64,000 nt of DNA, from assembly GCA_020746875.1 (NCBI GenBank), contig JAGTJL010000009.1:558001-622000 (forward strand), written 5' to 3'. Below, piece by piece: positions 25,157 to 36,534 of this stretch (the first letter of the stretch is position 1; the number at the start of each line of letters is the position of its first letter). The notes beneath the pieces were generated by a model. That model did no database searches. It had not been told where the DNA came from and saw nothing but the letters and a program-made list of their open reading frames with translations. A program made the position numbers and the translations under genes. Origin of the DNA: Rhexocercosporidium sp. MPI-PUGE-AT-0058. Taxonomy: Eukaryota > Ascomycota > Leotiomycetes > Helotiales.

Positions 25157-26824
25157 TTAATCGTCATTCGAGCTTTCCTCGTCACTCAAATCGATTTGTT
25201 TCTTCTTTCTCTCCTCGGCCATCTCTCTATACGTACTCCAACTCAGCAGCAAGAACGCCGCGATGATAAGCAACCCACCTACTACGGCTGCAGGGCTCAG
25301 AGGAACGCCCGTCCACATCCAATCCACGATAGCCACAAGGAAAATGGTGAGGAGTGCGGCGACACTGCTGAGGACTGGACTGGTGAGACTGATGAGGACA
25401 AGGAAACTACCCGAAAAGACAGCGTTGGCCAAAACAGAAATGCAGAGGAGGCCTGCTGCTTGACCTCTAGGCAATTCGAATTCCTCCAATCCAGTCAAGT
25501 GCAGGATTGGGAGAGGAATCCAAAGGACAAGGAGGGTAAAAGTTCCGATCAAAGATCCGAAGGTGTTGGCGAAAATCATGCCTCGACCCGGGCTAGTTCC
25601 TTCCGGAGGACAAGCCAGCTTTTTGTATAGAACCTCGTAGAATCCGTAGAGGACGCTTCCAACTCCAATAATAAGATTGCCAGCAACACGGTTGCTTGCT
25701 TCACTATCCTCTTTGTCACCACCGCCCGTTGAGCCTCCTGACTTTCCTCCATGTTTGGTTGGTGTAGCATCTCCGTATGCTACAATCAAAACTCCGACGA
25801 TGGCAACAGCCACTGCAAAGGACTTGTCTAAACGTAGCTTCTCATGCAGCAGAGGAACACTGAAAGCGTACGCGAAGAACGCAGAGCAGTTGTAAATGGC
25901 AGTGAGATCCGACGGTGATGTCAGGTTGACCGCAACGTACCACGATCCTCCCGCAACCGTCAAGGCGCATGTAACTAACGCTGTCTTTCGGAGCATATAT
26001 GGAACCGGGGAGTGTTGACTTCGAGGGATAGACAATTCTTGCGTTTCAACCATCTGCGCAGTTGTCCGAACAAGGTATACATGTCTCCGCCAGAACGTCT
26101 CCCATGGCATCTTCCACTTTTGTAATCGAAGGATGAGGAGTTGGAAGGGCCATAATAACGACCAAGATCCGTGAGTGAGATATCTGCCACGGGTTAGATT
26201 CTGGTGAGACTTCATCGATGTATCCTCAACTTACAGCATGCAATATGCCTTATTCCATTTCAACTCGTGCTGAATGTAAACAGCGGTCTCTGTTTGGATC
26301 ACAAAAGTGACCAGACTCAAGCCCAAGAAGAAAGCGGCATACGTGTATTTCTTCCTCGTAGCCAACTTGGCCTGGGTATCTGGACTCCTGCTCCTCATGG
26401 TCGAGCGTCTGGTAAAGAGAGGTGGCCTATCTGGTGGATCTGGAGGATTGTCATATCCTGACCTGCCTCTTTCTTCGTCGTCCTTGTGCAACAAAGGTTG
26501 CTGCGAACGCCTGTCCGCAGGCAGAGGCGGTCTCCTGTCCCCCATCTCTTCCAGATCCAGGTCCGAGTCGAGATCACTGATATCTTCCTCCTCCAATGGC
26601 GGAGTAGGCTTCCCACTTGTGTACTTCGCAGAGCCGTTCCCGTTGGCCTTTGATGACGCGATTGCAGGCTCTCGGGATGTGGCCCTGGAAGACGTTCGTG
26701 ACACGGGGCGTTGCGGCGAAGGTTCCCAGGTGTTGGGTGCAAACTTTACTTCCGGCCGTTGGGCATTGGGAGTCGAGAATGGTGGATTGGAGGATAATGG
26801 TGTCGGATGACCTCTGTGAGACAT
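25157..26824 (-). CDS. EamA/DMT-superfamily membrane transporter
   Basis: Drug/metabolite transporter fold, probably an endomembrane or vacuolar solute carrier (SLC35F-like); substrate unknown. Exons 26235..26824 and 25157..26183 encode 538 aa; the intron (26184..26234) joins KAYCML to YLTHGSWSLLWPFQLLIL. The first roughly 150 residues are a disordered Pro/Ser/Arg-rich cytosolic tail with an acidic patch (EEEDISDLDSDLDLEEMG) and many potential phosphosites. About ten TM spans follow, including YAAFFLGLSLVTFVIQT, TALVTCALTVAGGSWYVAV, FAVAVAIVGVLIVAYGDA, IGTFTLLVLWIPLPIL, SVAALLTIFLVAIVDWMWTG and VVGGLLIIAAFLLLSW. The C-terminus is charged and acidic (DLSDEESSNDD). Confidence 0.85.
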
Positions 26825-28376
26825 TTATGCGGTGGAGAAGAGGAATGCAGAGATGGAGATAGATATGCCCACAAGGCTGGCTTAGTTGGGGCTGTCTGTC
26901 TGACTGACTGCACTCACTACTGGACGAGGGATGTGTCAGGGTCGTGTCGGGTGTGAAGGTGAAGGGTGGGATGTGATGTGAAAGTGATGCAGGAGTGACC
27001 AGGCTAGACCTTCAAGGGATTTCGTGGGGGAGAAGTTCCCAGGGACGATGGCTAACGATTGGTGTTGATGCAGCTCTACTAGGACTAGCCGGGGAGGATG
27101 CTGCGTGTCTGGCGAATCAGACCCTCGGACCCTGAAGTTGGCTTGGGTATTTCAGGGGACAATAGCGGCACTGAGAAAGGCTGATCTTGAGGTTGAACGG
27201 CGGGTGGTTATGCTCTATGATAGTTGCATAGGATTGAGGACAAATCTGCAGAAAAGATAGTTCAGGAATCCGCCAAACGCTCTTCTAAGTCGTAGTACTG
27301 TTGAGGAAATTTACTATTATACTTTGCCGTAGACATCGGCGTCTTCCACAAACCAGCTTGGGTGAGATTCTTTGCAGTGCCGCCTTTAAGGATCCCAAGA
27401 GCGGTTTCGATGCCTCACCAACATCTCATTCCAGCCTCAGTCATTCGTTCCAGCTCTCAGATCCCTGCCTCCATCTTTCCAATCAGACTTCCTTGGCGTG
27501 TTGGTCTTATCGTTATCGCTCATGCGCACACACCAATGATGTCCTTCTTCACGTGGGGAGACGAGTGGCCAAGAGCCGATGTGAAGATATAAAGATATCC
27601 GGCCTTTCCCCTCCCTTCCGCTCTCCACCCTCGTCCCTGTGCCGATGCGTCTCAAAGTAGCAATTTGCAATCTAATTCTCCATCCAGTGTCGTCAGGTTC
27701 TTATGTAATAGGGGCTTATTGTAACGCTACGCTTCCTCCAAAAAGGCTTGATCCCCGCGCAGGGAGGAGAGGAAGATGCCAAGACACGTGCCCATCAAGG
27801 AGACTTCTTCTTCCTCTTCGCACCATCCTCTCTTCGACCTCGATCTGGATCTGGCTGGGAGTGTTTTCACTGTTGCGGATCGTATTAATTCGGTGCCAGG
27901 GTTCAGGACTAGTGCCAGTTAGCCACCTATTTCTTTCTGTTTTCTCGATCGAGACTTCTGTTTTCCTCTTCTGTTGCTTGAAGTCTTTCTGCTTTTCTGT
28001 CCTGCTGCAAGAAACTTGCTTGCTTCTCTCTTATGAAATTTGGTGTTACGACACTCGATACGTGCTTTAATATTTATCTCTACGCCTTTTCTCTTAGCCC
28101 TCTCTATTTAGGTAATTTCTCATCATGGTCATCATTTCCAGAGGCCATTCAAGTCCAAGTTAAGCTGAAGCCAGCCGTTCATCCGGCATCTCAAGCACCC
28201 TCCAAACATCTACCTACCTACTAACCACCTCGAAAACAACAGCCTTCTTCACCTTCCTACGAAGCAATCTCGTCCTCCCACCCTCAACCCTCAACTCCAC
28301 AACGTCCACCCCCCTCCTCGACGCCTCCTCCTCCCAAACCCTCCCACCCCTCCTAACAACCTCCTCCCTCGCAACA
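26825..28376. other. 1.55-kb divergent intergenic region
   Basis: Between the starts of the DMT transporter (minus) and the membrane GNAT (plus). The 300 bp next to the GNAT start are strongly pyrimidine-rich (CCTCC/CTCC runs), as is common just upstream of fungal starts. Frames of up to 143 codons are present but unconvincing. Confidence 0.5.
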
Positions 28377-29189
28377 ATGTCCTCACTCGAAACCGACACT
28401 CCCTCCTCCCCCTCACACTCACACCCACAACCACAACCCACCACGCCCACCAACCCCCTCGCCGGCATCCCCCCTCTCACAACAACCCTCCTCACCGACG
28501 AACCCTCCCAAATCGCCGCCCTAAAACTCGTCGCCGACAGCATAGCCCAACAACGCCAATTCGCCGCCCGCGCTGTAATCTTCCACCCCCTAACCCTAGC
28601 AGCCTACGTCCTCCTCCTAGCAACCATCTCGCAATTCCTCTACAAAACGCGCGGCGATCTTGGGATCCTATTCACGACCGGCGCGGGGGTCACCATGGCC
28701 TGCCTCGTTGGGATCAGAGGGCTGACGAGTGGGTATCTGGCGCTTGCTGAGAAGGTTAATTGGGAGTTTGTGAGGAATGAGGAGGGGGAGGATGATGATT
28801 TGATAGTGGGGAGTAGGTATGGGGAGGAGTTGATTGGGGCGTTGGTTCTGAGGCTTGAGAGGGGGAGTGGAGGGAGTGGGAGTGGGAATGGGAAGAAGAA
28901 GGCGAAGGGCGGTGGGAAGAGTGGTGGGAATGGCGTTGTGAGGGCTTGGACGGTTAGGAATAGGTATCGGGGGAAGGGCGTTGGGACGGAGTTGTTGGAG
29001 GAGGCTGTTAGGATCACGAGGGAGAAGTTGGGGAATTCGGCGGGCGTGGGATTTGCTGCTGAGCATGCGAATAGTAAGATGATCTTGCCGGGGATCTTTA
29101 ATGGTGGGTTTAAGAGGAGGGAGGGCATGGCGGGGAGGATGTTGGCCGGCGTTGTTGAGGGGGCAAATGGGAGTAGGAAGAAGCGGTAA
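28377..29189 (+). CDS. Membrane-associated GNAT-family N-acetyltransferase (putative)
   Basis: Single exon, 270 aa; substrate unknown. A Ser/Pro/Thr-rich N-terminus is followed by an amphipathic segment (LKLVADSIAQQRQFAARAVI) and two hydrophobic spans (FHPLTLAAYVLLLATISQFL and FTTGAGVTMACLVGIRGL). The GNAT core follows: ELIGALVLRLERG, a low-complexity Gly/Ser/Lys insert (GSGSGNGKKKAKGGGKSGG), then WTVRNRYRGKGVGTELLEEA, whose RxxGxG loop is the acetyl-CoA pyrophosphate site. FAAEHANSKMILPGIFNGGF is the C-terminal end of the fold. The in-frame ATG at 28377 sits in a good context (AACAATGTC). The codon switch from C-rich to G-rich at mid-gene is extreme here. Confidence 0.75.
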   Translation: MSSLETDTPSSPSHSHPQPQPTTPTNPLAGIPPLTTTLLTDEPSQIAALKLVADSIAQQRQFAARAVIFHPLTLAAYVLLLATISQFLYKTRGDLGILFTTGAGVTMACLVGIRGLTSGYLALAEKVNWEFVRNEEGEDDDLIVGSRYGEELIGALVLRLERGSGGSGSGNGKKKAKGGGKSGGNGVVRAWTVRNRYRGKGVGTELLEEAVRITREKLGNSAGVGFAAEHANSKMILPGIFNGGFKRREGMAGRMLAGVVEGANGSRKKR

Positions 29190-29534
29190 GTACCTAGAAG
29201 ACATGATAATGACCAGGATAGAAGGGCACGGCAGGGACATAGACCCCCTTTTTTTTTGGTTAGATGCTCTGTATGTACATTTTTGGGTTCGTTTTTTACG
29301 GCTGTACTAGATTTTAATGAAGACTTAATAATGCATCAACCGATCAATCAACTGAAGTTACTGAAATGATGATCCCTCCAACCAAAACTCCCCAACCCCA
29401 GAAAAGAAAAGGAAATAAAATTGTGATCATGATATTTTGGTCATGCAGATGTGATCCGAGTCCACATTGGGTATCCCATACCTTGCTCCTACTTACTGTT
29501 TCCCCAAACCAGGGTCAATGATCATGTCTATAGC
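29190..29534. other. Convergent 3' intergenic region
   Basis: 345 bp between the stops of the GNAT and carrier genes; nothing recognised. Confidence 0.5.
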
Positions 29535-30608
29535 TCACTTGGTGATGAAGCCAAGATAATCCGCAACGATCAACGTCACCATGCTATCCAGTGTTAGTGA
29601 ATGTACCTCGTCCACATCACTCGGAAGTACTTACGCATGCGGTGCAATTCTCACATAATACGTACTGAACCCTCTATAAAATCTCAAGATGCCCTCATCC
29701 TTAGCAACCTTGGTAAAGCAATGCACCATACTCTTGTACGGCAGCGAGCCATCCGGCGCCCTCGACTGCTTTTGCAACCTCGTCTTCACGAAGTCAAACG
29801 GTAAGCTGAAGAAACTCGCGAAGAAGCCCGCCACCGCACTCGCGCTCAGCGTCTGCGCCCGCGGGCTCATACTCGAGTCCTTCAGCCGCTGCTTGGCCTC
29901 CGAGAAGAAAGCCAGCTGCCCAAAATTCAGCGCCATTGCTCGTACGACAGTTGGTGCTGCGCCAGCCCAGAGAGCGCCGACGCCTTCAGTCTTCGCGATG
30001 CTCTTTAGAGCGTCGATGACGGATTTATAGTTTTTCCTCTCGGCGAGGGGTTTGAGGCCATCGGATTGCATGCGAATGAGTGCTAGGTCTGCTGGGTTGC
30101 CGATCATGGCTGCGAGACCACCGGCTGTCAAGCCCGCGCTTGCTCGCTCGGCAAAGCCAATGGTATTTCCCTTCTCCTTTGCCCGGACTGTGAGTTTCTT
30201 CATGAAGGTGTCAAAGAAGCCTAGACGAGCGGTCGTATAGACGGCTTGACGGAGGAGACCTGCTGAGAGGCCGGTGTAGAGATCCATTACTTTGCCTGCG
30301 GCGATGATTTCCTTTGTTACGGTGAGGGGTGTTGGCTTGGGTCCTGTTCGAGCTCCTTCACCCGCGAGCTGGAGACGCACTTTGATCATGTCGATGGGTT
30401 GGATTACTGTTGTTGCTACCATTCCTGCTAGGCCTCCGTTGATGAAGGGGAGAGCACCCCGCATGAAGGGCGTGTGGAGGAAGTCATTCTTCGCGGCGAT
30501 AGGGTCCGCTTTCGCGGTGTCTGCTATGCGCTTTGTAGCTTCCATTGCTTCAGAGGTCTTGTTTCGAGTCGCCTCGGCGGCTTGCTTGATGGAGTTTGTG
30601 GTTGACAT
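29535..30608 (-). CDS. Mitochondrial 2-oxoglutarate/malate-type carrier (SLC25)
   Basis: Inner-membrane exchanger of dicarboxylates. Exons 29635..30608 and 29535..29583 give 340 aa; the intron (CTAAC branch, ending TAG) adds a final exon reading MVTLIVADYLGFITK. Three SLC25 repeats are visible, each with a Px[D/E]xx[K/R] signature: QPIDMIKVRLQ, NPADLALIRMQSDG and LPFDFVKTRLQKQ. RMQSDGLKPLAERKNYKSVI and LWAGAAPTVVRAMALNFGQL closely match the oxoglutarate carrier (SLC25A11). A roughly 45-residue basic N-terminal extension precedes the first repeat. Dicarboxylate carrier is the alternative. Confidence 0.9.
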
Positions 30609-31900
30609 GGCGTTGCCAGAGGGAGAGTGTGTTGAGAGGGAGGAGGGGAGGTAGATGATGGGTAGGTCTAGCAGTTTGAAAGCTGCTTACAGCTTTTGTT
30701 GAACAAGGAGCCGTCAGCTTGCTGAAGGTGAAAAGGCGAAGGGGAAGCAAAGCAAAGCAAAGAACAGCAGAGCAGAGCAAAAGCAGCACAAAGTGGGACA
30801 TGTTGAGTACTTATATAAAAACACAGCACGCGGGGTCCTTTCTGTTGACGTTGGGACTGGACAGGATAAGGCGTCTCAGCACTGGCTGATTGGCGTATGG
30901 GAGTGAATCCTGACTGCTTGTGACGAGGCCAAGTTCATTCCAGCAGCTTCGCTGTCCCGAAACTCAACAGTCAAACAAGTTCCAGGTTCGCGCCGTATCG
31001 GAGGGTTGTCTCAAGAACTACCTTGGTAAACAGCATCTCAACGAGATAAAGTCGGGACGCGGCTGCTGCGATGTATGGATGTGTGCCCATAGCCGTGGCA
31101 AAGCGCGTGTAACAACTCCCGCTCGCCGCAGGACGGACGACGGAGAAATGATGTTCAAGAGCGAGCGCGGCTGGCCAGAGAGTGAAGAAGACTTACTGCT
31201 ATAGGCGCACTAAGCCGTTTGCGAGACTTTTGGTGGAATTGCAGCCGGCTTTTGTTTCGCCGTCGTCCTCGTCCTCGTCGTCGGCGGGGGATCGGTGGAT
31301 TTTGGGTGGGGGAGGGAGGGGAGGGGAGGGTAGATAAGGCAAGGTAGGGAACAGTCCAGGACAGTACTCCGTAGGCAAGGAGAAAACAATGGGCCAGCGG
31401 GGCCAACGGACTCTGTCCAGTGAGGAGCGGCGCCTGTCAGATGTAGCCTTGTTGTTTGTGCTCAGCCAATTAATTGCTGGGCATATGATATGAAAGCGTC
31501 CGACGGGAGCGAGGGAAGGGAAGGGGTGGGGAGAGCTGTTGCTGGAGCTGGCGATGGGGGAGGAAGAGGAAGAAAGGGAGGAAGATGAGGAGGATGTGGG
31601 ACACGACAGAAGGACGAGGATGCTCATATGTTTATACGAAAATGCAAATGCCATTGTGCCTGGCTAGACCTTCGATCCTGTTGGCCGACCTGGTGCAAGG
31701 CAAGCCTCCCGTTGGTCCCCTCCTTTCCCCCTCAAGATGCGGGGTTGAGAGGGATACCGAGACGCCTTGCTTGTGTGACCACCCCTTCCTTCCTCCCTCC
31801 CTCCTCGGTCATAACTCGCCGTTCGATGCTGTCGCACGCACGAGACAGGAGAAGCCGATAATCCTGAAGATATATAATCTTTTGGGGTATTATCCTAGTC
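30609..31900. other. 1.3-kb intergenic region
   Basis: Carrier upstream region and RTT106 3' flank. Purine/pyrimidine-skewed tracts near 31260-31340 and 31500-31610 create spurious open frames on both strands. No gene recognised. Confidence 0.5.
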
Positions 31901-33471
31901 TTACAGTTCATCCCCTTCGTTCTCGTTCTCATCCTCCTCCTCCTCCCCTCCCTCCTCATCCTGGCCTTCTCCTCCCGCATCATCACTATCATCGCTATCA
32001 TCATCATCATCACTGGAGCCCGACCCCTCACTTTCTCCCTCACTTCCAGGATCATAATCTTCCTCGTCCTCATCCTCTTCATCGAACGCGGCCTGCTCGG
32101 CTTCTGTAGTTGCCTTGGCTAATTCTGTAGACTCGGCGCTGCCAATGATATTGCCATCTTCATCCTTCACAGCATTGATATTCAGCCTCTTAGCCTTTCT
32201 CTGATCTGCCATACTCTTGTCCTGCAATCCGTGTCTCTTGACGAACGTATCGATGCCTCCGAAATCCTCTTGGTCCAACATGGCAAATTCATACTCCTCT
32301 TTGCTCTCCTCCTCCCCAGGTACGCTAGTATCAATCTCTACTGCAAGATTGAATGTACGCTGCAGAACACTTGTGTACGAGACAGCCGCAATTCGTTCGT
32401 TTGGAAGGAACAAGAGCGGCTTCTTGAATGCCCACAGTATTCCATTCGGTAGAAAGAACAAGTAGCCATCCTTCGCACCTCTAAATGCCTTTACGTGAAC
32501 TGCCTTTTCGCCTGGTCGATGTGGCTGCTTCAATTCCGATGCAAAAAGCTTCTCGTCTGCCTGAATGATCTTGATACTGCCTTTCCCTGCAACCTTTAAT
32601 CTTGTAGTGATAGCCCAGTTGAAGAGCATTTTCGTGTCGTCCGATACGGCTGCAGCTGCGGCAGCATCCAGGCCAGCAATAGTGCCTGGCTTAGGTGCAC
32701 CATCGGGTATTGTGAAAACCAGTGGTTCGGGAATCGGAGGCGCGCCTGGCACGGGACGCGAAGGAGTGATAGAAGAGTTTCGAGGGAAGAGTATGTAATT
32801 ATGTTGTTTTTGAGTCTTTTCGGGGACAGGGAGACAGAAGGCGTATTCTAAAAGATGTGAATACAGCAGTCTGCAACCATTTGATAGGTAGGGACATACC
32901 TATATCACTCCATGCAAAACTGATTCCTGGGGCAGGCGCCTTGGAATCCGGAAGTCGTGCGTAGAGATGTGTGGAAGTGAAGCAAAGCGTGTATTTCTTC
33001 CTTTGTGGTACCACTACTGATATATCCTTGATCTCGAGTAGAACCGGATCGCTTGCACTCGCAGGCGCTGTAGCGATGGCATTCGATGCATGTCCATTTG
33101 TGCCACTGGAGGAGGCAGGTCGAGCAACAAGACCTTGGTCATTGATACGTCGCTTTTTAGATGCAGGCTCTGGGCTGGAAATGAGGCTGCAGACATGTAG
33201 TGATATCTGGTTGAAAAGTTCGACATAGTGTGGCCCGGCTATAGATGAGAGGTCAGGTTGTAACGGTGTCGGGATGGAATTTCAGAGTCTTGTCTTGGGG
33301 AAATATTTTCAGCCTTGTGGCGAATGCAAGGCATGGCAAGGCTCCAGGGCATTTCGAGCAATACGGAGAGAAATACATACCAGCTGAGGCATTTCGGATA
33401 GCATCTTGTATGTCAGCTCGCCCCTCGAAGGCCCTCGCGAGATTCTGCAAATCCAAGTTCTGGGCTGCCAT
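31901..33471 (-). CDS. RTT106: Histone chaperone RTT106
   Basis: H3-H4 chaperone with tandem PH domains acting in replication-coupled nucleosome assembly and silencing, nuclear. Exons 33381..33471, 32900..33238 and 31901..32847 give 458 aa. The start MAAQNLDLQNLARAFEG was chosen over an upstream in-frame Met at 33525. After a Ser/Ala linker, PH1 begins near DPVLLEIKDISVVVPQRKKY; splicing joins FAWSDI to EYAFCLPVPEKTQKQ. PH2 includes HVKAFRGAKDGYLFFLPNGI and AVSYTSVLQRTFNLAVEI, followed by EFAMLDQEDFGGIDTFVKRH. The last 75 residues are very acidic (EEDEDEEDYDPGSEGE, DDDDDSDDSDDAGGEG), the usual C-terminal histone-binding tail. Confidence 0.93.
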
Positions 33472-33722
33472 TTTAGATGAACGTTGTTGATGTGATAGAT
33501 ATTGAAGTAAACAGTGCGGCTTCAAGCTTGGAACGTGTCAGGGGGCAGCATTGAACGGTTCGTTCGCTGACTAGCGTCTTGGCAAATCACATCTCTTTGC
33601 AAATGGAAACTCAAGTCCTTGCATCACTTTGGATCAGCCGAGAATCAACACGACAAAGATCGGATCTAGACTCTATACATTCTAGAAAGCCGCTTTGCTA
33701 ACCATGACATGAGCTGATCGAT

Positions 33723-35229
33723 TCACACCTTAAGGGGAACAACAATTCGAGGTCCATTCACACTTCCATCCCGAAGCCTGTCCAACGCAGCATTGATACC
33801 CTCCAACCCACCCGCAGCGACTTCAATATCAGGAGTTCGCAACAGATCTTGATCCAACAACTTCTCCAACCAAATCATCAATCCTTCGCCTACCGCTGGA
33901 GCCTCGTGGAAAGCCTTAATGGGCACAGAATGGTACACAACACCGTCTATTGGCTCCTTGGGAATTCCAGTCAAGCCAACTAAATGAGACTGAGAATCGC
34001 CATCATTACTTGCTGACTGCATGACTGAAGCTAGAAGCTTCGCGCTTTCCTTCCCTCTTGTATCGAGCCCGAATCGAAGCTCTCCTTTGGTGATTCCTTT
34101 AACAATTTCCACAGCTCGATCAGGATCAAGTCGATCGACGAGAAGATCCGCACCATGTTTGAGCATCCGCTCTCCATTTTTCGCGACGTCAATGATTGCT
34201 ATCACTTTCAGACCAGCAAGCTTGGCAAGTTGAACAGCGCAGCATCCAGAGGCAGATGAGCCTAGAATTGTCAGTGACTGTTTTCGCGCTTCTTTCTCGA
34301 ATTTCTTACCTCCCCAGATAGCAATCCAATCTCCAGCTTTTGCACCCTCACTCTCTTTTATACTGTCGAAGCACTCTTTCTGTATATCCTTGGGCAATGC
34401 ATCACGAGCCATAGACTGTACATTTCGTAGGAGATTCGGACCTCGAGGGCCACTGGTACGCCGCCCAAAGTCCATCCCCATGCAAATTCCAAGTGCAAGT
34501 GCTGCAGCAACAAATGCAACTCCAAGTGGTGCTGCATCTGTTGACTTGACATGGTCTGGAAGTCTGCATGCGTTAAAGTCCGAAACTACAGCGTACTGCT
34601 GGTATGCTGCTTTCCTGTTGTCTCGATAGTCTGTTGAGATTGCCATAATCTAAATGGTAAGCAACAGCCAAGCTCTTCAAACCGGTAGCTCTTACATTGT
34701 CTCCCAAGTTAAATCTTGATTTGAGTTTTGGCGTTCTCACAATCTTGCCCGCGAGATCTCGTCCGCTGATACATGGCAAAGCTGGAAGTCCCCATCCAAA
34801 GTCGCTGCAAAAAATCAGTCTAGTACTTCATGTTTAGAGCTGTAGGACGTACGGCGCTTTCCAGTCAATGGGATTCAACCCAACGGCCTCTACCTCTACC
34901 AGCATTTCCCGATCTGTTTTCAATTCCGGTATTGGCTGCTGCTTCGTATGCTCATAACGCTGTTTTGGTGCGTGGAGCAGTAGGACATCTTGGTGGGTCA
35001 AATTGAATTCTTCTGTTGAAGTATCTGCTGCAAGTGTTTTCCTTCGCTTGCGAACCACTTCTTCTGGGGCAGTTTCTGGTTCTGGCCAAGTATGGAGAGG
35101 TTGTGTCGAATGCTTGTCGTGTGGTGGAGTTTTAGGCGGCGTCAACGACTGCTCTAGGGATTGCGATTTGTATATTTCGTCCGAGTGGACAAGTGCATAG
35201 GCACGTTTCGAAGGCGTTGTTGAAGTCAT
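33723..35229 (-). CDS. MDR-family zinc-type oxidoreductase / trans-enoyl reductase-like (ToxD-like)
   Basis: NAD(P)H-dependent medium-chain reductase of the quinone oxidoreductase/enoyl reductase group; substrate unknown. Exons 34853..35229, 34696..34804, 34310..34649 and 33723..34261 give 454 aa. Fold markers are VEVEAVGLNPIDWKAP, CISGRDLAGKIVRTPKL, FNLGDNIMAISTDYRDNRKA and APLGVAFVAAALALG. WIAIWGGSSASGCCAVQLAK is the nucleotide-binding Rossmann entry, restored by the third intron. The catalytic zinc ligands of true alcohol dehydrogenases are absent (GLNPIDW rather than GICGSD). The N-terminus has an extra roughly 75-residue Pro/Glu/Lys-rich insert with KRRK before the fold continues, which is unusual for the family. 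Confidence 0.85.
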
Positions 35230-36534
35230 GATTCTATATTTTCTCTGTAATCCTACTGTCAGAAAGAACAGGAGAAGTCGAATTGTAGAAGAGGACTCTA
35301 TACATGTATTGCATGTGTCGACGATAGCAAGTGCAGATGAAGCTACAACGTCACGCCAACTCCCAAAGGACACTTGCCGAATCATTCCAACTAAATATCA
35401 ACTACAAGACCAGCCTCCGAGGTATTTATTGAGAGCGTTATCCCACTTTCGATAAGGATTTACAAGTTCGTCGCTCTAATCGCGAACACTAGGGTTGAGT
35501 AACAACCGCCGAATATTGCGTGATAGGGGCTAAGCGAGTCTTGCCTCGTCGGATCTATTGCTCGCCAATCCAAGATAACAGCTACATTTTTACTGTTGAA
35601 GGCCTAGCCTGGAACTTTGCATCACTGATGCTTGTCACTTTTCGAAGACTTCCGTTGTACCGAATTCACAGGCGTCAAATTCAACATCGTATCCACTGTG
35701 GATCACGAGAGAGACAAGTATTTATTCGTTCCAACCGGAAGAGCTGAACTCTGAGCACAACACCAAGCTGCATTATTGCGACTTCCTTGGCACGTGGGAT
35801 ACATTTGTTCTGTGTCTCGATTAATTCGTTATCAGTCGGCATCCCACAAAGTGACAAAGCCGGTTGAATTCTTTTCTCTTGCCATGTTGCTTTCTTGGAT
35901 GGCCTGTTTAATTGAATTTCTCCTCTATCTGCATGACAAATACAAACCGGATCCGTCCAGTCCAGAGTGGTAGATTTGATAAAGATGAGGACCAGGCTTT
36001 GTGTTGATTGGAAGTAAAAGCTTTAAGGTGTGATTCTGGAAACGGAGGCTTTCAAATGCCATCGAATGTCTTTGACCTGATCTATGGCCCAGATCTTGAA
36101 GCCATGGAGCTCAAATTCTTCTTCGACTCCTTACATGCCCTGAATTTACTTCCGGCTTTATCAATGTTTCTAGCTTGAAGTGATTAATTCAAGGAGTTTG
36201 GGGAAGCAGCCAAGTGACAAATTGAGTCCTACAGAGCACAAATAGCCTTGAAAACAGCAGCTCCAAAAGTCCAAGCCCGAATCAAGACACTACCCCTGAC
36301 TATATAGTTCCACGCAAATAATAACACCATCACTCAATTTCAAGTCTGGGTCTACAGCCTTGTCGCAGCCTCGCTGATCACGTGAAGGTACTAGCCCGTG
36401 CTTGCCCAGGGGTTTCAGTCGCAACCTCCAGTCTGTCAACTTCCCCATGTTTTGGTTTGGAATAGAAAGGCGATCACGAACAACCAGCACCTCCACGATT
36501 CGAGTCCCGGAGCTCACCTTGAATACTCGGCACC
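35230..36534. other. 1.3-kb divergent intergenic region
   Basis: Between the starts of the MDR and TMEM115-like genes. Nothing recognised; more AT-rich than its surroundings. A CACGTG core occurs at about 36379. Confidence 0.5.

Noticed and set aside
31199..32109. Long frames on both strands near the RTT106 3' end
   Set aside because: Produced by purine/pyrimidine-skewed DNA and the acidic tail of RTT106 read in other frames.
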